A stretch of 32,307 bases of DNA from Clostridium lacusfryxellense (GTDB lineage Bacteria; Bacillota; Clostridia; Clostridiales; Clostridiaceae). Shown piece by piece: positions 16,102 to 25,066 of this stretch (positions within the stretch are counted from its first letter, which is position 1; the number at the start of each line of letters is the position of its first letter). A program made the translations under genes and the position numbers. The notes below the pieces were generated by a model. That model ran no database searches. It saw only the letters and a list, made by a program, of their open reading frames with translations, and was not told where the DNA came from. Where the stretch lies: assembly GCF_018861735.1 (NCBI RefSeq), contig NZ_JAHLEB010000055.1, positions 1-32,307 on the forward strand, in the 5' to 3' direction.

Positions 16102-17358
16102 TTAAATTCTTTTATTTAATTCACTTTTTTCATAATCTTTTACATCATCAAGCCATTTTTCTGCTACTGGAACATTATTCTTTTCACAATAGTAATTCCA
16201 AATGTCACCCATTGGATAAGTCTTAAACTCTTCCATTAACGCTAATCTTTCTGTAAAGTTTCCTTCATCTTGTAATTCTTTTAATTTCTCATTAGGTGTG
16301 AGCATTGCACTAAGTAACGCCTTTATCATATTTCTTGTTCCTATTGTCCATGCTGCTATTCTATTTATGCTTGCATCAAAGAAATCAAGTCCAATAATAA
16401 CTCTATCTAACGCATCATTTCTTACAATTTCTTTAGCAAGTTCTTTAATCTCATCATCCAAAAGTATTACGTGATCTGAATCCCACCTTACTGGTCTACT
16501 TACATGTAGTGCTACTTTATCATTAAATAATAACATTGCTGAGAGCTTATCTGAAACAACCTCTGTTGGATGATAATGTCCTGTATCCATTAATGACATT
16601 ATGTCGTTTCTAGCTGCATAACTTATATAAAATTCACTTGAACCAACAGTATAAGCTTCTGCTCCTAGGCCAAATACCTTTGATTCAACACAATCAAGAT
16701 TGTATTTTTTATCAATTTTTTGTGTAAGTATTTCATCTAATGATTCTTTAAGTCTTTTTCTAGGTCCCATTCTATCACTTGGAACATCTTTGTATCCATC
16801 TGGAATCCAAATATTAGTTAAACAAGTTTGTCCAAGTTCGCGGCCGAAATATTCTCCGATTTTTCTCGATGCCTTGCAATGTCTTATCCAAAAGTCTCTT
16901 ATTTCTTTATCAGGACTTGATAACGTTAATCCCTCTGAAGCTTTAGGATGTGAAAAAATCGTTGGATTAAAATCAAGACCTAACCCGTTTTTCTTTGCCC
17001 AATCTACCCATTTCTTAAAATGCTCTGGTTTTAACTCATCTCTTTCAACTACTTCTCCATCAGTTTCAGCATAGATAGCATGAAGATTAATCTTATGTTT
17101 TCCTGGAATTAAAGTTAATGCTTTATCTAAATCTTTCCTTAGTTCTTCTCCGTTTCTTGCTTTTCCTGGGTAATTACCAGTTGCAGCAATGCCGCCTGAC
17201 AATGCACTCTGACTAGTTTCAAAACCAGTTACGTCATCCCCTTGCCAACAGTGAATTGATATTTTAACTTTATTAAGTTCTTCTAAAATCTTATCTACGT
17301 TTAATCCCCATTTCTCGTACTCTTGTTTAGACATTTCATATTTTTCTTTAATATTCAT
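16102..17358 (-). CDS. rhaA: L-rhamnose isomerase
   Basis: Converts L-rhamnose to L-rhamnulose in the cytoplasm, the first catabolic step. 418 aa, the standard RhaA length. Recognisable blocks: [16 protein letters not shown] near the N-terminus, '[13 protein letters not shown]'-type [21 protein letters not shown], and [13 protein letters not shown] with the aspartate pair of the second metal site. '[19 protein letters not shown]' near the C-terminus is also typical. AGGGAGG lies 8 bases before ATG at 17358. Last gene of rhaM-rhaB-rhaA, 45 bases after rhaB, followed by a strong terminator. Confidence 0.97.
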   Translation of the reverse strand: MNIKEKYEMSKQEYEKWGLNVDKILEELNKVKISIHCWQGDDVTGFETSQSALSGGIAATGNYPGKARNGEELRKDLDKALTLIPGKHKINLHAIYAETDGEVVERDELKPEHFKKWVDWAKKNGLGLDFNPTIFSHPKASEGLTLSSPDKEIRDFWIRHCKASRKIGEYFGRELGQTCLTNIWIPDGYKDVPSDRMGPRKRLKESLDEILTQKIDKKYNLDCVESKVFGLGAEAYTVGSSEFYISYAARNDIMSLMDTGHYHPTEVVSDKLSAMLLFNDKVALHVSRPVRWDSDHVILLDDEIKELAKEIVRNDALDRVIIGLDFFDASINRIAAWTIGTRNMIKALLSAMLTPNEKLKELQDEGNFTERLALMEEFKTYPMGDIWNYYCEKNNVPVAEKWLDDVKDYEKSELNKRI

Positions 17359-17403
17359 TAATAATTGCCTCCCTTATAATTGGTATTCTTAAATTTTAGA
17401 TGT

Positions 17404-18813
17404 TTAAACATCGCCAGGTTTAAATGTAATAATATTAAATGATTCTTTGATAGAACTTCTTGCTTCTCCTAGATCTTTATAAATATTATAGCTTAGAAGT
17501 TGAGCCACAATATTACCTATTGCAGTAGCTTCAATTGGACCAGCTAATACTTCTTTACCTGTAACATTTGCAACCAATTCATTTAAAAAATTATTTTGGC
17601 ATCCTCCACCAAAAATATTTATTCTCTCGAACTTCTTTTCAAATATTTCTTCAATGTTTAGGACAGCATTTTGATAACAATGAGCTAAACTATTATATAC
17701 GCACATTGCTATTTCTCCAACTTCCTCAGGAACTTTTTGATTAGTTTCCAAACAATAATTTTTTATTTCCATTATCATATTTTCTGGTTTTAAAAATCTA
17801 TCGTCATTAACATCTACTACTGAAGTAAAGCTTGCTTTTTCTCTTGCCAAATCTACAAGTTCTGAAAAAGAATATTTATTATCTAGATTTCTTGAAACCT
17901 CTTGAATTACCCAAAGTCCCATAATATTTTTAAGGAACCTATATCTATAATCTATTCCACCTTCATTGGTAAAATTATATTCCATAGTTTGCGGTACGCA
18001 TAGTGGAAATCTATTTTCAAGTCCAATTAATGACCATGTTCCTGAGCTTAAATAAATGCTATCACTATCATTACATACTGATGATATAAATGCTGAACCA
18101 GTATCATGAGTTGCTGGAAGTATAACCTCCATATCAAATCCAAATTCAATTGCAAGTTCGGCCCTTAATGTTCCAAGTCTAGTTTTAGGTAATTTTATTT
18201 CCTGAAATATGTCTTGTTTAATCCCTAAATCATCTAAGATTTTCGGGTCCCAAGTTCTATCAAATGAATTTACGAGTTGTGTTGTTGATGCATTAGTATA
18301 CTCATTGACCTTTTTCCCTGTAAGAAGGAAATTAAGATAATCAGGAATCATTAAAAATGTCTTCGCTTTTTCTAAAATTTCAGGTTTATTTTTCTTTATT
18401 GATAGCAACTGATATATTGTATTAAATCTTTGAAACGCAATACCCGTATATAGATACATCATATCTTTAGGTATAATTTCAAAAACTTCTTCCATCATTC
18501 CTTCAGTTCTATCATCTCTATAAGAAACAGCATTACCCAGCAATTTATCATTTTCATCTAGTAACACAAAATCTACTGCCCAAGTATCTATTCCTACACT
18601 CCTCGGAATTTTCCCCAGCTCAACGCACTTTTTAATTCCTATCTTTACACTCTCAAATAATTTATCAATATCCCAACAAAATTCATCATTAATTTTACTA
18701 ATACCATTTTCAAATCTATAAATCTCTTCTAATTTTAATTTCCCATTTTCTACTGAGCCTAGTATATGTCTTCCGCTAGAAGCCCCTATATCAATGGCTA
18801 GATAGTATTCCAT
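17404..18813 (-). CDS. rhaB: Rhamnulokinase
   Basis: ATP-dependent phosphorylation of L-rhamnulose at O1. FGGY carbohydrate kinase, 469 aa. The N-terminal phosphate-binding loop AIDIGASSGRHILG carries the RhaB-type GASSGR. 'GIDTWAVDFVLLD' carries a catalytic-domain Asp near 80. The C-terminal ATPase half has LPATHDTGSAF, YLSSGTWSLIG and FGGGCQNNFLNEL. AGGAGG lies 6-7 bases before ATG at 18813. It sits 55 bases after rhaM in the same operon. No alteration of key residues was noticed. Confidence 0.97.
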   Translation of the reverse strand: MEYYLAIDIGASSGRHILGSVENGKLKLEEIYRFENGISKINDEFCWDIDKLFESVKIGIKKCVELGKIPRSVGIDTWAVDFVLLDENDKLLGNAVSYRDDRTEGMMEEVFEIIPKDMMYLYTGIAFQRFNTIYQLLSIKKNKPEILEKAKTFLMIPDYLNFLLTGKKVNEYTNASTTQLVNSFDRTWDPKILDDLGIKQDIFQEIKLPKTRLGTLRAELAIEFGFDMEVILPATHDTGSAFISSVCNDSDSIYLSSGTWSLIGLENRFPLCVPQTMEYNFTNEGGIDYRYRFLKNIMGLWVIQEVSRNLDNKYSFSELVDLAREKASFTSVVDVNDDRFLKPENMIMEIKNYCLETNQKVPEEVGEIAMCVYNSLAHCYQNAVLNIEEIFEKKFERINIFGGGCQNNFLNELVANVTGKEVLAGPIEATAIGNIVAQLLSYNIYKDLGEARSSIKESFNIITFKPGDV

Positions 18814-18868
18814 AACATGCCTCCTATCTTTTGCAAATACATTTTTTATATTTTATTAATCACTTACT

Positions 18869-19183
18869 TTATTCTAAATGGAATAATTCTCTTAACTCAA
18901 TTGAAATTGGACTATTATCCTCATTTGTTTCCATAACATCCTTCATATACTTCCACCATTTTTGGCATATATCTGTTTCACTACTTTTACTCCAAACTTC
19001 CTCATTTTCAATTTCTAAATATGCAATTAGACTATTTGTCTGTGCATCCAAAAATATAGAATAATTTTTTGCACCATAAACATGTAACATCTCCACCATT
19101 TCAGGCCAAATTTCATCATGACGTTTTTTATATTCAGCGTGAAATCCACTAAATACTTTCATAATAATACATTTACGAATCAT
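18869..19183 (-). CDS. rhaM: L-rhamnose mutarotase
   Basis: Interconverts alpha and beta anomers of L-rhamnose, supplying the anomer used by RhaA. 104 aa, exactly the usual size. The start MIRK, then YKKRHDEIWPEM with the catalytic His22 and nearby Tyr18, and the C-terminal WWKYMKDVMETNEDNSP pattern identify the family. GGGAGG lies 8 bases before ATG at 19183. First gene of rhaM-rhaB-rhaA; a candidate cre site overlaps its promoter region at 19242-19256. Confidence 0.96.
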   Translation of the reverse strand: MIRKCIIMKVFSGFHAEYKKRHDEIWPEMVEMLHVYGAKNYSIFLDAQTNSLIAYLEIENEEVWSKSSETDICQKWWKYMKDVMETNEDNSPISIELRELFHLE

Positions 19184-19241
19184 CTAAAATTCCTCCCTTT
19201 TGTATAGTTAAATTAATATTATACCTTTTATATAAAACTTT

Positions 19242-19256
19242 ATTATACGTTTACAA
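19242..19256 (-). promoter_or_regulatory. Candidate cre (CcpA) site upstream of rhaMBA
   Basis: On the minus strand TTGTAAACGTATAAT, one mismatch to WTGNAANCGNWNNCW. It includes a TATAAT that may be the operon's -10 box, so binding would block initiation. Confidence 0.5.
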
Positions 19257-19369
19257 ATGTTAAATAAAAATTCATTCATATCTACATATAGTATAGCCAC
19301 TAACACCTAACTATTCATTAACCTTAAAAGTGTTGTTAACTGTCAAAAACAGTTTTTTATATAATTAAT

Positions 19370-19409
19370 ATAGGACGTACGAATAATCTTAATTATTCAT
19401 ACGTCCTAT
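19370..19409 (-). terminator. Terminator downstream of GH3 gene
   Basis: Arms ATAGGACGTACGAATAAT (19370-19387) and ATTATTCATACGTCCTAT (19392-19409) pair over 18 bp with one mismatch around loop CTTA, 55 bases after the GH3 stop. The T-tract on the minus side is poor. Confidence 0.7.
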
Positions 19410-19463
19410 TTAAAAAAACTAGCATATCCTTTTGTATATAAAACACTATTGTGAATCTTAAGT

Positions 19464-22247
19464 TTAAACCTGTTTGAATTCTATCCAATCAATCTGTATT
19501 CCAGGCTTTGTAACTTCAATTTTAAGTTCATATATTCCTTCTTCAAGTTCAATTTTTACAAGCTTATATCTAACCAATTCATTATCTGTACCATTAGTTT
19601 GAATGATTGCTGCCATTTTGCCGTTTAATATAATATTACAAGCTGTTTGAGCTAAGAAACTTCCAGGAGACTTAATGTTTGCAATAATACGATATATGCC
19701 TGCCTTTGCCACTTTTAAATAGGTACTTCCTGCTGCTGAAGGGTTAATCAAAACAACTTCAGTCAACTCTACTGCTTTTTCTGGCAAAATATCAGTACTT
19801 GCTTCAAATTTTTCTACAAACTCTCCAAACTCTTGCTTTCTACGGAATACCGGTGCATTCATTAAGAAACCACAAATATTCATGGCAGAGCGTTGTAATT
19901 CACCCCGCGATAAAGAACCATTTTCTAAACACTCCACTATATTGTCATCTGAAGAATTAATCTCTGCTCCATAATTATTTACTACCATATATAAATCATT
20001 TTGCGCGCGAACCATAGCGCCTGTGTTCGTCCGTTCCCCCGTGCCGCCTTCTACTACATCATTCATCTTTGCCCACCAGTCCGTCATAACTATCCCTTTA
20101 AATCCCCATTCATTTCTGAGAATTGTGGTATTTAAATCATAATTGGAAGCAGTCCAGTGACCATTAATAGGATTATAGGCCGTCATAATTGAATTTGCAC
20201 CCCCTTGTTTAACTGCCATTTCAAATCCCTTTAAGTAGATTTCTCGAGCGGCACGTTCAGAAACAATTGAGTCAACGAAGGAACGCGCTCTCTCCTGATT
20301 GTTACAAGCAAAATGTTTCAAAGTAGCATTAGAGCCGCCCTTCGTAATGCCGCGAGTTTGTGCCGTTGCAAAACTACCTGTTATAAATGGGTCTTCTGAA
20401 AAGTATTCAAAGTTACGGCCGTTTAATGGACTACGTCTGATATTTAACCCTGGTCCCAGAAGAGTATCTATGTTATTACTTAATAATTCCTGGCCTTCCA
20501 TTACATAAAGTTCTTCCACGAGATTTACATCCCAAGTTGCTGCAAGTAGTGTTCCAATTGGAAGTTGCGTAGCCTTTAGTCCAGCCTCCATACGAATACC
20601 CGAAGGACCGTCTGCTGTGCAGGCAACAGGAATTCCATAATTAAATAGAGCATCACTTACACCACCAAAAGCCGAAGCTGTTCCAGTTGTAACAAGCGGG
20701 CTACTCATTCCTTCTCCTCTAACAATTGTTGAAAGTTGATCATCTGTTAATTGAGCAATAAATGTTTCCATACTCACTTTTTTATCATAAACATCTCTTA
20801 ATTTATATCCTTGATCTCCAGTGCCTGGTAGCTGTACTGGGAGATTTTTCTCAATCCGCTTGGCGAGTGTTTCTTTTTGTTTTGGTACTTCTACATAAGT
20901 TATTTCATAAGATCCATTTTTATTTTGCATACCTGGCTTCATTCTAGTAAAGTCTTGCGTTGGTGCCAGAGCTTGCTCCAATTGCTTTATTACCTTGAGT
21001 GTTTCCACTAAGTAACCATTTTTTCCGTGTGCAAAAACTCTTTCGACCTTCTTTACACTGTTTCCTACGTAAAAATTGTATTCTCCACTTTCTAGCACAT
21101 AACACGAATTATGCCCTGAAACACCACTATCATCATAGGATGCCATGCTATTAATCGGTACACTCAATGTAATACACTCCGTTTCTCCTGGCTGCAATAA
21201 TTTAGTTTTGCTAAATGCTCCTAGTACTCTTACTGCCTTACCTAACTTGCCTTGTGGAGCTTCATAATAAACTTGAACCACTTCTTTACCTGAATATTTT
21301 GTTCCAATATTTTTCACGATGACTTCCACTTCAAAATATTCCTTGCTATCCTTTATAACAATTCTTCCCTCTACAGGCTTTATCGCAAACTCAGTATAAG
21401 ATAAACCAAAACCAAACTCAAACTTAACCTTTTGAGGGCAAAAAGTCTCAAAATAACGGTAGCCTACATAAATATCCTCCTGATAGTAGTTCTTAAGCTC
21501 ACCACCATAATTAATTGTTGATGGGTAATCATTAATGGAATAAGCAATGGTATCTGTAAGCTTTCCGCTTGGCACAACATCCCCTACTAGAACATCCGCA
21601 GCAGCATTAGCACCTTCCATTCCCCCTTGCCATACATATATAACACTTTTAATAGGATTTAGATAACTATAATCTATCCAAGTCATATCAATAATATTGG
21701 ATACATTCAGTACAACCACTACATTTTTAAAGTGTTTACTTACTACATTAATCATTTCTTTCTCTTGTGTTGTTAATTGATAACTTCCCTCTGCATCTGA
21801 ATTATCCTGATCTTCTCCAGCAGTACGTCCGATAACAACTATTGCCTTACTGGATTTATGACTTGCTTTTGATACTAATTCATCTGTTAGAGGCATTTCT
21901 TTTTGATGCCATGGCTCAGCAGCCCAGCCACCTCCACCATTGTCAAATGGATTTTCTTCAGCCCATTTTTCATATATAATTGCTAACTCTTCATTGACTT
22001 GTATTTTTTTCTTGTTTCGAAGACCTTCAAGAAGATTGGTCGTGTATTCAACATTTACACTACCTCCTGAGCCCGTTCCACTTCTATAATAATTAATTTG
22101 AGTTCTTCCAAAAATAGAAACGATTTCCCTTTCCCTAATAGGAAGATTTTGTTCTTCATTTATTAATAACACAGCACCCTGCGCAGCTACTATTCTGCTA
22201 AACTCAGCAAAACCTTTTAGTGGAGTACCTATTTTACCTATCTTCAT
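19464..22247 (-). CDS. Circularly permuted GH3 beta-glycosidase with C-terminal beta-sandwich module
   Basis: Intracellular glycosidase, 927 aa, no signal peptide. Domain order is reversed from classic GH3. The alpha/beta C-type domain comes first (~10-270, 'AAQGAVLLINEEQNLPI' and GRTAGEDQDNSDAEG with acid residues E145/E153). A fibronectin-III-like domain follows (~315-400, 'EVVQVYYEAPQGKLGKAVRVLGAF'). The TIM-barrel N-type domain comes last (~480-790), with ADGPSGIR, GPGLNIRRSPLNGRNFEYFSEDP, LKHFACNNQE and GIVMTDWW carrying the probable nucleophile D723. Residues ~835-927 form an extra beta-rich CBM6-like module ('AGIYRIIANIKSPGS', IQIDWIEFKQV). A TTG start five codons upstream lies inside the GGAGG site; ATG at 22247 is preferred. 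Single gene, divergent from an AraC regulator. Reversed GH3 enzymes are known from Ruminococcus and Butyrivibrio. The sugar is not certain. Confidence 0.92.
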   Translation of the reverse strand: MKIGKIGTPLKGFAEFSRIVAAQGAVLLINEEQNLPIREREIVSIFGRTQINYYRSGTGSGGSVNVEYTTNLLEGLRNKKKIQVNEELAIIYEKWAEENPFDNGGGGWAAEPWHQKEMPLTDELVSKASHKSSKAIVVIGRTAGEDQDNSDAEGSYQLTTQEKEMINVVSKHFKNVVVVLNVSNIIDMTWIDYSYLNPIKSVIYVWQGGMEGANAAADVLVGDVVPSGKLTDTIAYSINDYPSTINYGGELKNYYQEDIYVGYRYFETFCPQKVKFEFGFGLSYTEFAIKPVEGRIVIKDSKEYFEVEVIVKNIGTKYSGKEVVQVYYEAPQGKLGKAVRVLGAFSKTKLLQPGETECITLSVPINSMASYDDSGVSGHNSCYVLESGEYNFYVGNSVKKVERVFAHGKNGYLVETLKVIKQLEQALAPTQDFTRMKPGMQNKNGSYEITYVEVPKQKETLAKRIEKNLPVQLPGTGDQGYKLRDVYDKKVSMETFIAQLTDDQLSTIVRGEGMSSPLVTTGTASAFGGVSDALFNYGIPVACTADGPSGIRMEAGLKATQLPIGTLLAATWDVNLVEELYVMEGQELLSNNIDTLLGPGLNIRRSPLNGRNFEYFSEDPFITGSFATAQTRGITKGGSNATLKHFACNNQERARSFVDSIVSERAAREIYLKGFEMAVKQGGANSIMTAYNPINGHWTASNYDLNTTILRNEWGFKGIVMTDWWAKMNDVVEGGTGERTNTGAMVRAQNDLYMVVNNYGAEINSSDDNIVECLENGSLSRGELQRSAMNICGFLMNAPVFRRKQEFGEFVEKFEASTDILPEKAVELTEVVLINPSAAGSTYLKVAKAGIYRIIANIKSPGSFLAQTACNIILNGKMAAIIQTNGTDNELVRYKLVKIELEEGIYELKIEVTKPGIQIDWIEFKQV

Positions 22248-22299
22248 CCCTCTTACCTCCAACTTATATAATAAGATTATTATATGGTATATAAAAAAA

Positions 22300-22324
22300 T
22301 TATGATATAATATTTATATCATAA
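22300..22324. promoter_or_regulatory. Perfect palindrome between GH3 and AraC genes
   Basis: TTATGATATA (22300-22309), five-base spacer, TATATCATAA (22315-22324). It lies in the 109-base divergent gap and overlaps a plus-strand TATAAT at 22306-22311. A candidate operator for the AraC protein or another dimer, though AT-richness weakens the case. Confidence 0.45.
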
Positions 22325-22356
22325 AATGCAAATATTTTGTCCTATGAGGAGTTAAA

Positions 22357-23259
22357 ATGAAGTATGTAGAAGAGATGAAAGAATTAAAAAACGGATTTTT
22401 GTGTAACTATCTGTGCCACATTGAACATGTAGTTAAGTCCGGCAATGTTTGGCCTGCTCACTATCATAATTATATTGAAATATTATATGGTATTTCCGGC
22501 AAATATGAAGTAATCTTAAACGGGAAATTACACAAGTTTACAAAAGGTGATTTAGTTTTAATAAATTCAAAAGAAGTGCACCAGATTAACTCTTGCTCAG
22601 AAGAGGGCGGGCAATACATTGTTCTTCGTTTTGAACCAGAAGTTATTTACAGCAATATGTTTCATAACCATTTACATTTAAAATATGTACTTCCATTCAT
22701 TTTAGAAACTTCGAATCATCAAAAAGTAATGAAAAAAGAGATTATTGGGGCCACCTTTATTCCGGATCTTCTCTATGAAATTTCTAATGAATTTCAATTA
22801 GAGACCTTCGGTTATGAGTTAGCAGTACAGAACCATATTGGCAGAATTTTTTTATGGATTTTAAGGTATTTCCATAAAACCAGCACCGGCTTTATGCAAT
22901 CCACCCTTACAGATATAGCCTTTATCAAGCGTTTACAACCTTCATTTGATTATGTTCTAGACCATTTCAATGAGGAAATAAAAGCCACCAACATGGCGTC
23001 ACTTTGTAATATGAGTTCCAGTTATTTTTCCAGAACTTTTAACGAACATATGGGAATGAATTTTAATAAGTACGTTAATTATATACGTATTTCCCAGGCC
23101 GAAAAACTACTGGTTTCTACAGCTATGAATATCACAGAAGTTTCTTATGCAGTAGGCTTTAGCACTACCAGTTATTTTATCAAACTTTTTAAATCCTATA
23201 AGAATATTTCCCCAAAACAATTTCAAAAAGAATTTATCATTATGGTCGAAGCAAAATAA
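22357..23259 (+). CDS. AraC-family regulator with cupin sensor, divergent from GH3
   Basis: 300 aa. A cupin arm-binding domain lies at ~20-110 (WPAHYHNYIEILYGISGKYEVILNG, then KGDLVLINSKEVHQI). A helical linker follows. Two AraC helix-turn-helix motifs lie at ~200-298 ('IKATNMASLCNMSSSYFSRTF' and ITEVSYAVGFSTTSYFIKLFK). GAGGAG lies 5-6 bases before ATG at 22357. The divergent arrangement and shared palindrome suggest it senses a sugar related to the GH3 substrate and activates that gene. Effector unknown. Confidence 0.92.
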   Translation: MKYVEEMKELKNGFLCNYLCHIEHVVKSGNVWPAHYHNYIEILYGISGKYEVILNGKLHKFTKGDLVLINSKEVHQINSCSEEGGQYIVLRFEPEVIYSNMFHNHLHLKYVLPFILETSNHQKVMKKEIIGATFIPDLLYEISNEFQLETFGYELAVQNHIGRIFLWILRYFHKTSTGFMQSTLTDIAFIKRLQPSFDYVLDHFNEEIKATNMASLCNMSSSYFSRTFNEHMGMNFNKYVNYIRISQAEKLLVSTAMNITEVSYAVGFSTTSYFIKLFKSYKNISPKQFQKEFIIMVEAK

Positions 23260-23260
23260 A

Positions 23261-23302
23261 AAGCAACCCTTGGTAAGTAAAGTATCCTACCGAGGGTCGC
23301 TT
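23261..23302. terminator. Terminator between AraC and CsbD genes
   Basis: AAGCAACCCTTGGTA (23261-23275) pairs with TACCGAGGGTCGCTT (23288-23302) with two mismatches. It overlaps nothing coding and separates convergent genes. Confidence 0.75.
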
Positions 23303-23341
23303 AATTATAGTATTTTTAATCAACTTTTCTATCTTTAGATT

Positions 23342-23557
23342 TTATTTATCCTCTTTATTTCCATCAATAGCGTCATTTATTTTTTTTGATATTTTCTCCT
23401 TGATTTCACCAAACTTCTCCTTTAACTCTCCCTTTTGCGACTGAACCTTGCCATTAAGTTCGGTTTCTTCGCTACCAGTGGCCTTTCCAACATTCTCTTT
23501 AGTTTTTCCAATAACTTTATCCTTAGTACTTTCAAATTTGTCTTTTAAATTCGACAT
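23342..23557 (-). CDS. CsbD-family small stress protein
   Basis: 71-residue, very hydrophilic Lys/Glu-rich protein. The CsbD pattern is KDKFESTKDKVIGKTKENVGKATGSEETELNGKVQSQKG spread over residues 5-43, then an amphipathic helix (GELKEKFGEIKEKISKKI). Members in other bacteria accumulate under general stress. Their molecular function is not established. GGAGGTG lies 5 bases before ATG at 23557. Probably a single-gene transcript on the minus strand, converging with the AraC gene. Confidence 0.88.
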   Translation of the reverse strand: MSNLKDKFESTKDKVIGKTKENVGKATGSEETELNGKVQSQKGELKEKFGEIKEKISKKINDAIDGNKEDK

Positions 23558-23665
23558 TTGTACACCTCCACTAATTTTATGCTAATGCATTCTTATTTTC
23601 TATATTTATTAATACATTAACTTAAATCAACTATATCATAGTATGTGTATAAAACATAATTACTA

Positions 23666-24079
23666 TTAATAATTATACCATTCTTCCAAACTTTCTCCAT
23701 ATTTAACGCTAACTTTATCATTACCTGACGGACATTTGAAAAACAATAATTTAAGCCCTGCCTTTGATTTTTGCGCGTAGGTAATTCCCGTGCGAATTAA
23801 AAAGAAGTCTCCTTTTTTTACAATAGTTTCTTCTTTTGAATTTACATCAATATATTTAGTTTCTCCTTCTACTACATAAACATATTCTGTGGTTGTTGTA
23901 TGATAATGTGGTTTTTCAATTGTATCTTCTTTATATTCAGTAATACCTACCTCTACATTGTCATCTCTCAAATAATCTAATTCTTGTGGGATGCTCAGAT
24001 TTCCAACTAAATACTGCCTATTTGAAGTAGCAAGAGAATCTTGTATACTATCCCCACTTATAACTTCTATTTTCTTCAT
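23666..24079 (-). CDS. Single-domain cupin protein
   Basis: 137 aa from the chosen start. A cupin barrel carries motif 1 as KPHYHTTTTEYVYVVEGETKY (two His and a Glu, metal-binding spacing) and motif 2 'VKKGDFFLIRTGITYAQKSKAG'. The latter has no clear His, so the metal site may be incomplete. The long frame begins at a GTG that lies inside the ribosome site AAGAGGTG. The ATG at 24079, 6 bases after it, is preferred. No partner gene in the same transcript, so the function cannot be named. A small-sugar or nucleotide-sugar modifying role is possible but unsupported. Confidence 0.82.
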   Translation of the reverse strand: MKKIEVISGDSIQDSLATSNRQYLVGNLSIPQELDYLRDDNVEVGITEYKEDTIEKPHYHTTTTEYVYVVEGETKYIDVNSKEETIVKKGDFFLIRTGITYAQKSKAGLKLLFFKCPSGNDKVSVKYGESLEEWYNY

Positions 24080-24404
24080 CCTGTTCACCTCTTAATTTAA
24101 TATGTTTTCTTTAATTAACTTCATTATATCCCCTTTTTTAATCTTATGCACTTTTTGTTTTATAGTGTTTAAGTGATTTCCCTAAAGGTTACTAAAATAA
24201 ACACAAATACTTTTTAAAAAGTATCAGCCATTTATTAATTCCGAATATACTATACTAAATAAAATACTTTAACTTATGTACATGCCATGTTTACCCTGTT
24301 TACACCTAATAAAAAATATAGTATATTAGATAATAAGTATAAAAATTTTTAGTTTTAACAAACGATTAAATAACTAACTAATAATCATAAAAGGGGTGAT
24401 AACC
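24080..24404. other. Intergenic region between cupin and C39-like genes
   Basis: 325 bases without a gene. It holds a perfect 18-base palindrome ATACTTTTTAAAAAGTAT (24207-24224). A plus-strand promoter TTTACA (24299-24304), 17-base spacer, TATATT (24322-24327) reads into the C39-like gene. A TATAAT near 24132 on the minus strand is probably for the cupin gene. Nothing else recognised. Confidence 0.5.
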
Positions 24405-25052
24405 ATGGAAGGAATCATTACACCTAACTATACTCACCTTGAGGATATTCAATTTGATATATATGACTCTGATATTTCATATTATGGTGGTAGTCAGTAC
24501 TGGTTTCCAAACAAATTTCATAAGCTTAGTGGTTGTGGTCCCGTTGCTGCTGCTAATATAACTGCTTATTTGTCTCAAACCTTTGCCGGTAAATATAGTG
24601 ATTTATATCCTTACAAGGGTATTGTAAATAAAAAAGATTTTATCCAGCATATGATAAGTATTCGAAAATACGTAAAGCCAGGGATCTTTGGCCTTACCTC
24701 TGTTCACCAATTCTGTGATAATGTCTTGGATTTTTCAAAAGAGAGAGAAGTATCTTTAGTCCCTCATATTTTAGACGATAAGGCTGCTAGTATCGAGGAT
24801 GCTATAAACTTTATAAATACTGCTTTATCACTAAAACTCCCAGTTGCCATCCTAGTTCTTAAACACAAAATAAAGGAGTTTAAAGAATATAGTTGGCACT
24901 GGATGACTATAACTGGCTTACATCTTAATCCTAAGGATAATATATATTATCTTTCAGTCTCAACTTATGGTGAGCATAGAAATATAAATTTAGATATTCT
25001 TTGGAATCAAAGGCGGTCAAAAGATATAATCGATTTAGCATATTTCTCCTAA
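24405..25052 (+). CDS. C39-like (papain-fold) cysteine peptidase-type protein
   Basis: 215 aa, no signal peptide or membrane segment. HKLSGCGPVAAANITAYL presents a Cys (C44) in the SGCGPxAxxN setting of C39-like peptidases, at the start of a helix. SWHWMTITGL gives the expected His (H165), and LSVSTYGEHRNINLDILW resembles the strand after the His in this fold. A third catalytic Asn/Asp is not obvious. It may be a peptidase, a transferase or an inactive member. GTG at 24396 lies inside AAGGGGTG, so the ATG at 24405 is preferred. Single gene with its own promoter and a strong terminator. No clear functional partner nearby. Confidence 0.75.
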   Translation: MEGIITPNYTHLEDIQFDIYDSDISYYGGSQYWFPNKFHKLSGCGPVAAANITAYLSQTFAGKYSDLYPYKGIVNKKDFIQHMISIRKYVKPGIFGLTSVHQFCDNVLDFSKEREVSLVPHILDDKAASIEDAINFINTALSLKLPVAILVLKHKIKEFKEYSWHWMTITGLHLNPKDNIYYLSVSTYGEHRNINLDILWNQRRSKDIIDLAYFS

Positions 25053-25066
25053 ATTATATTGTAAAT

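Noticed and set aside
19338-19360. AACTGT-CAAAA-ACAGTT followed by six T, a plus-strand terminator shape
   Set aside because: No plus-strand gene lies upstream and the stem is only 6 bp. It may only be chance in the gap between GH3 and rhaM.
24207-24224. 18-base palindrome as a defined operator
   Set aside because: Mostly T5A5, expected by chance in such composition. It is recorded only as part of the intergenic description.
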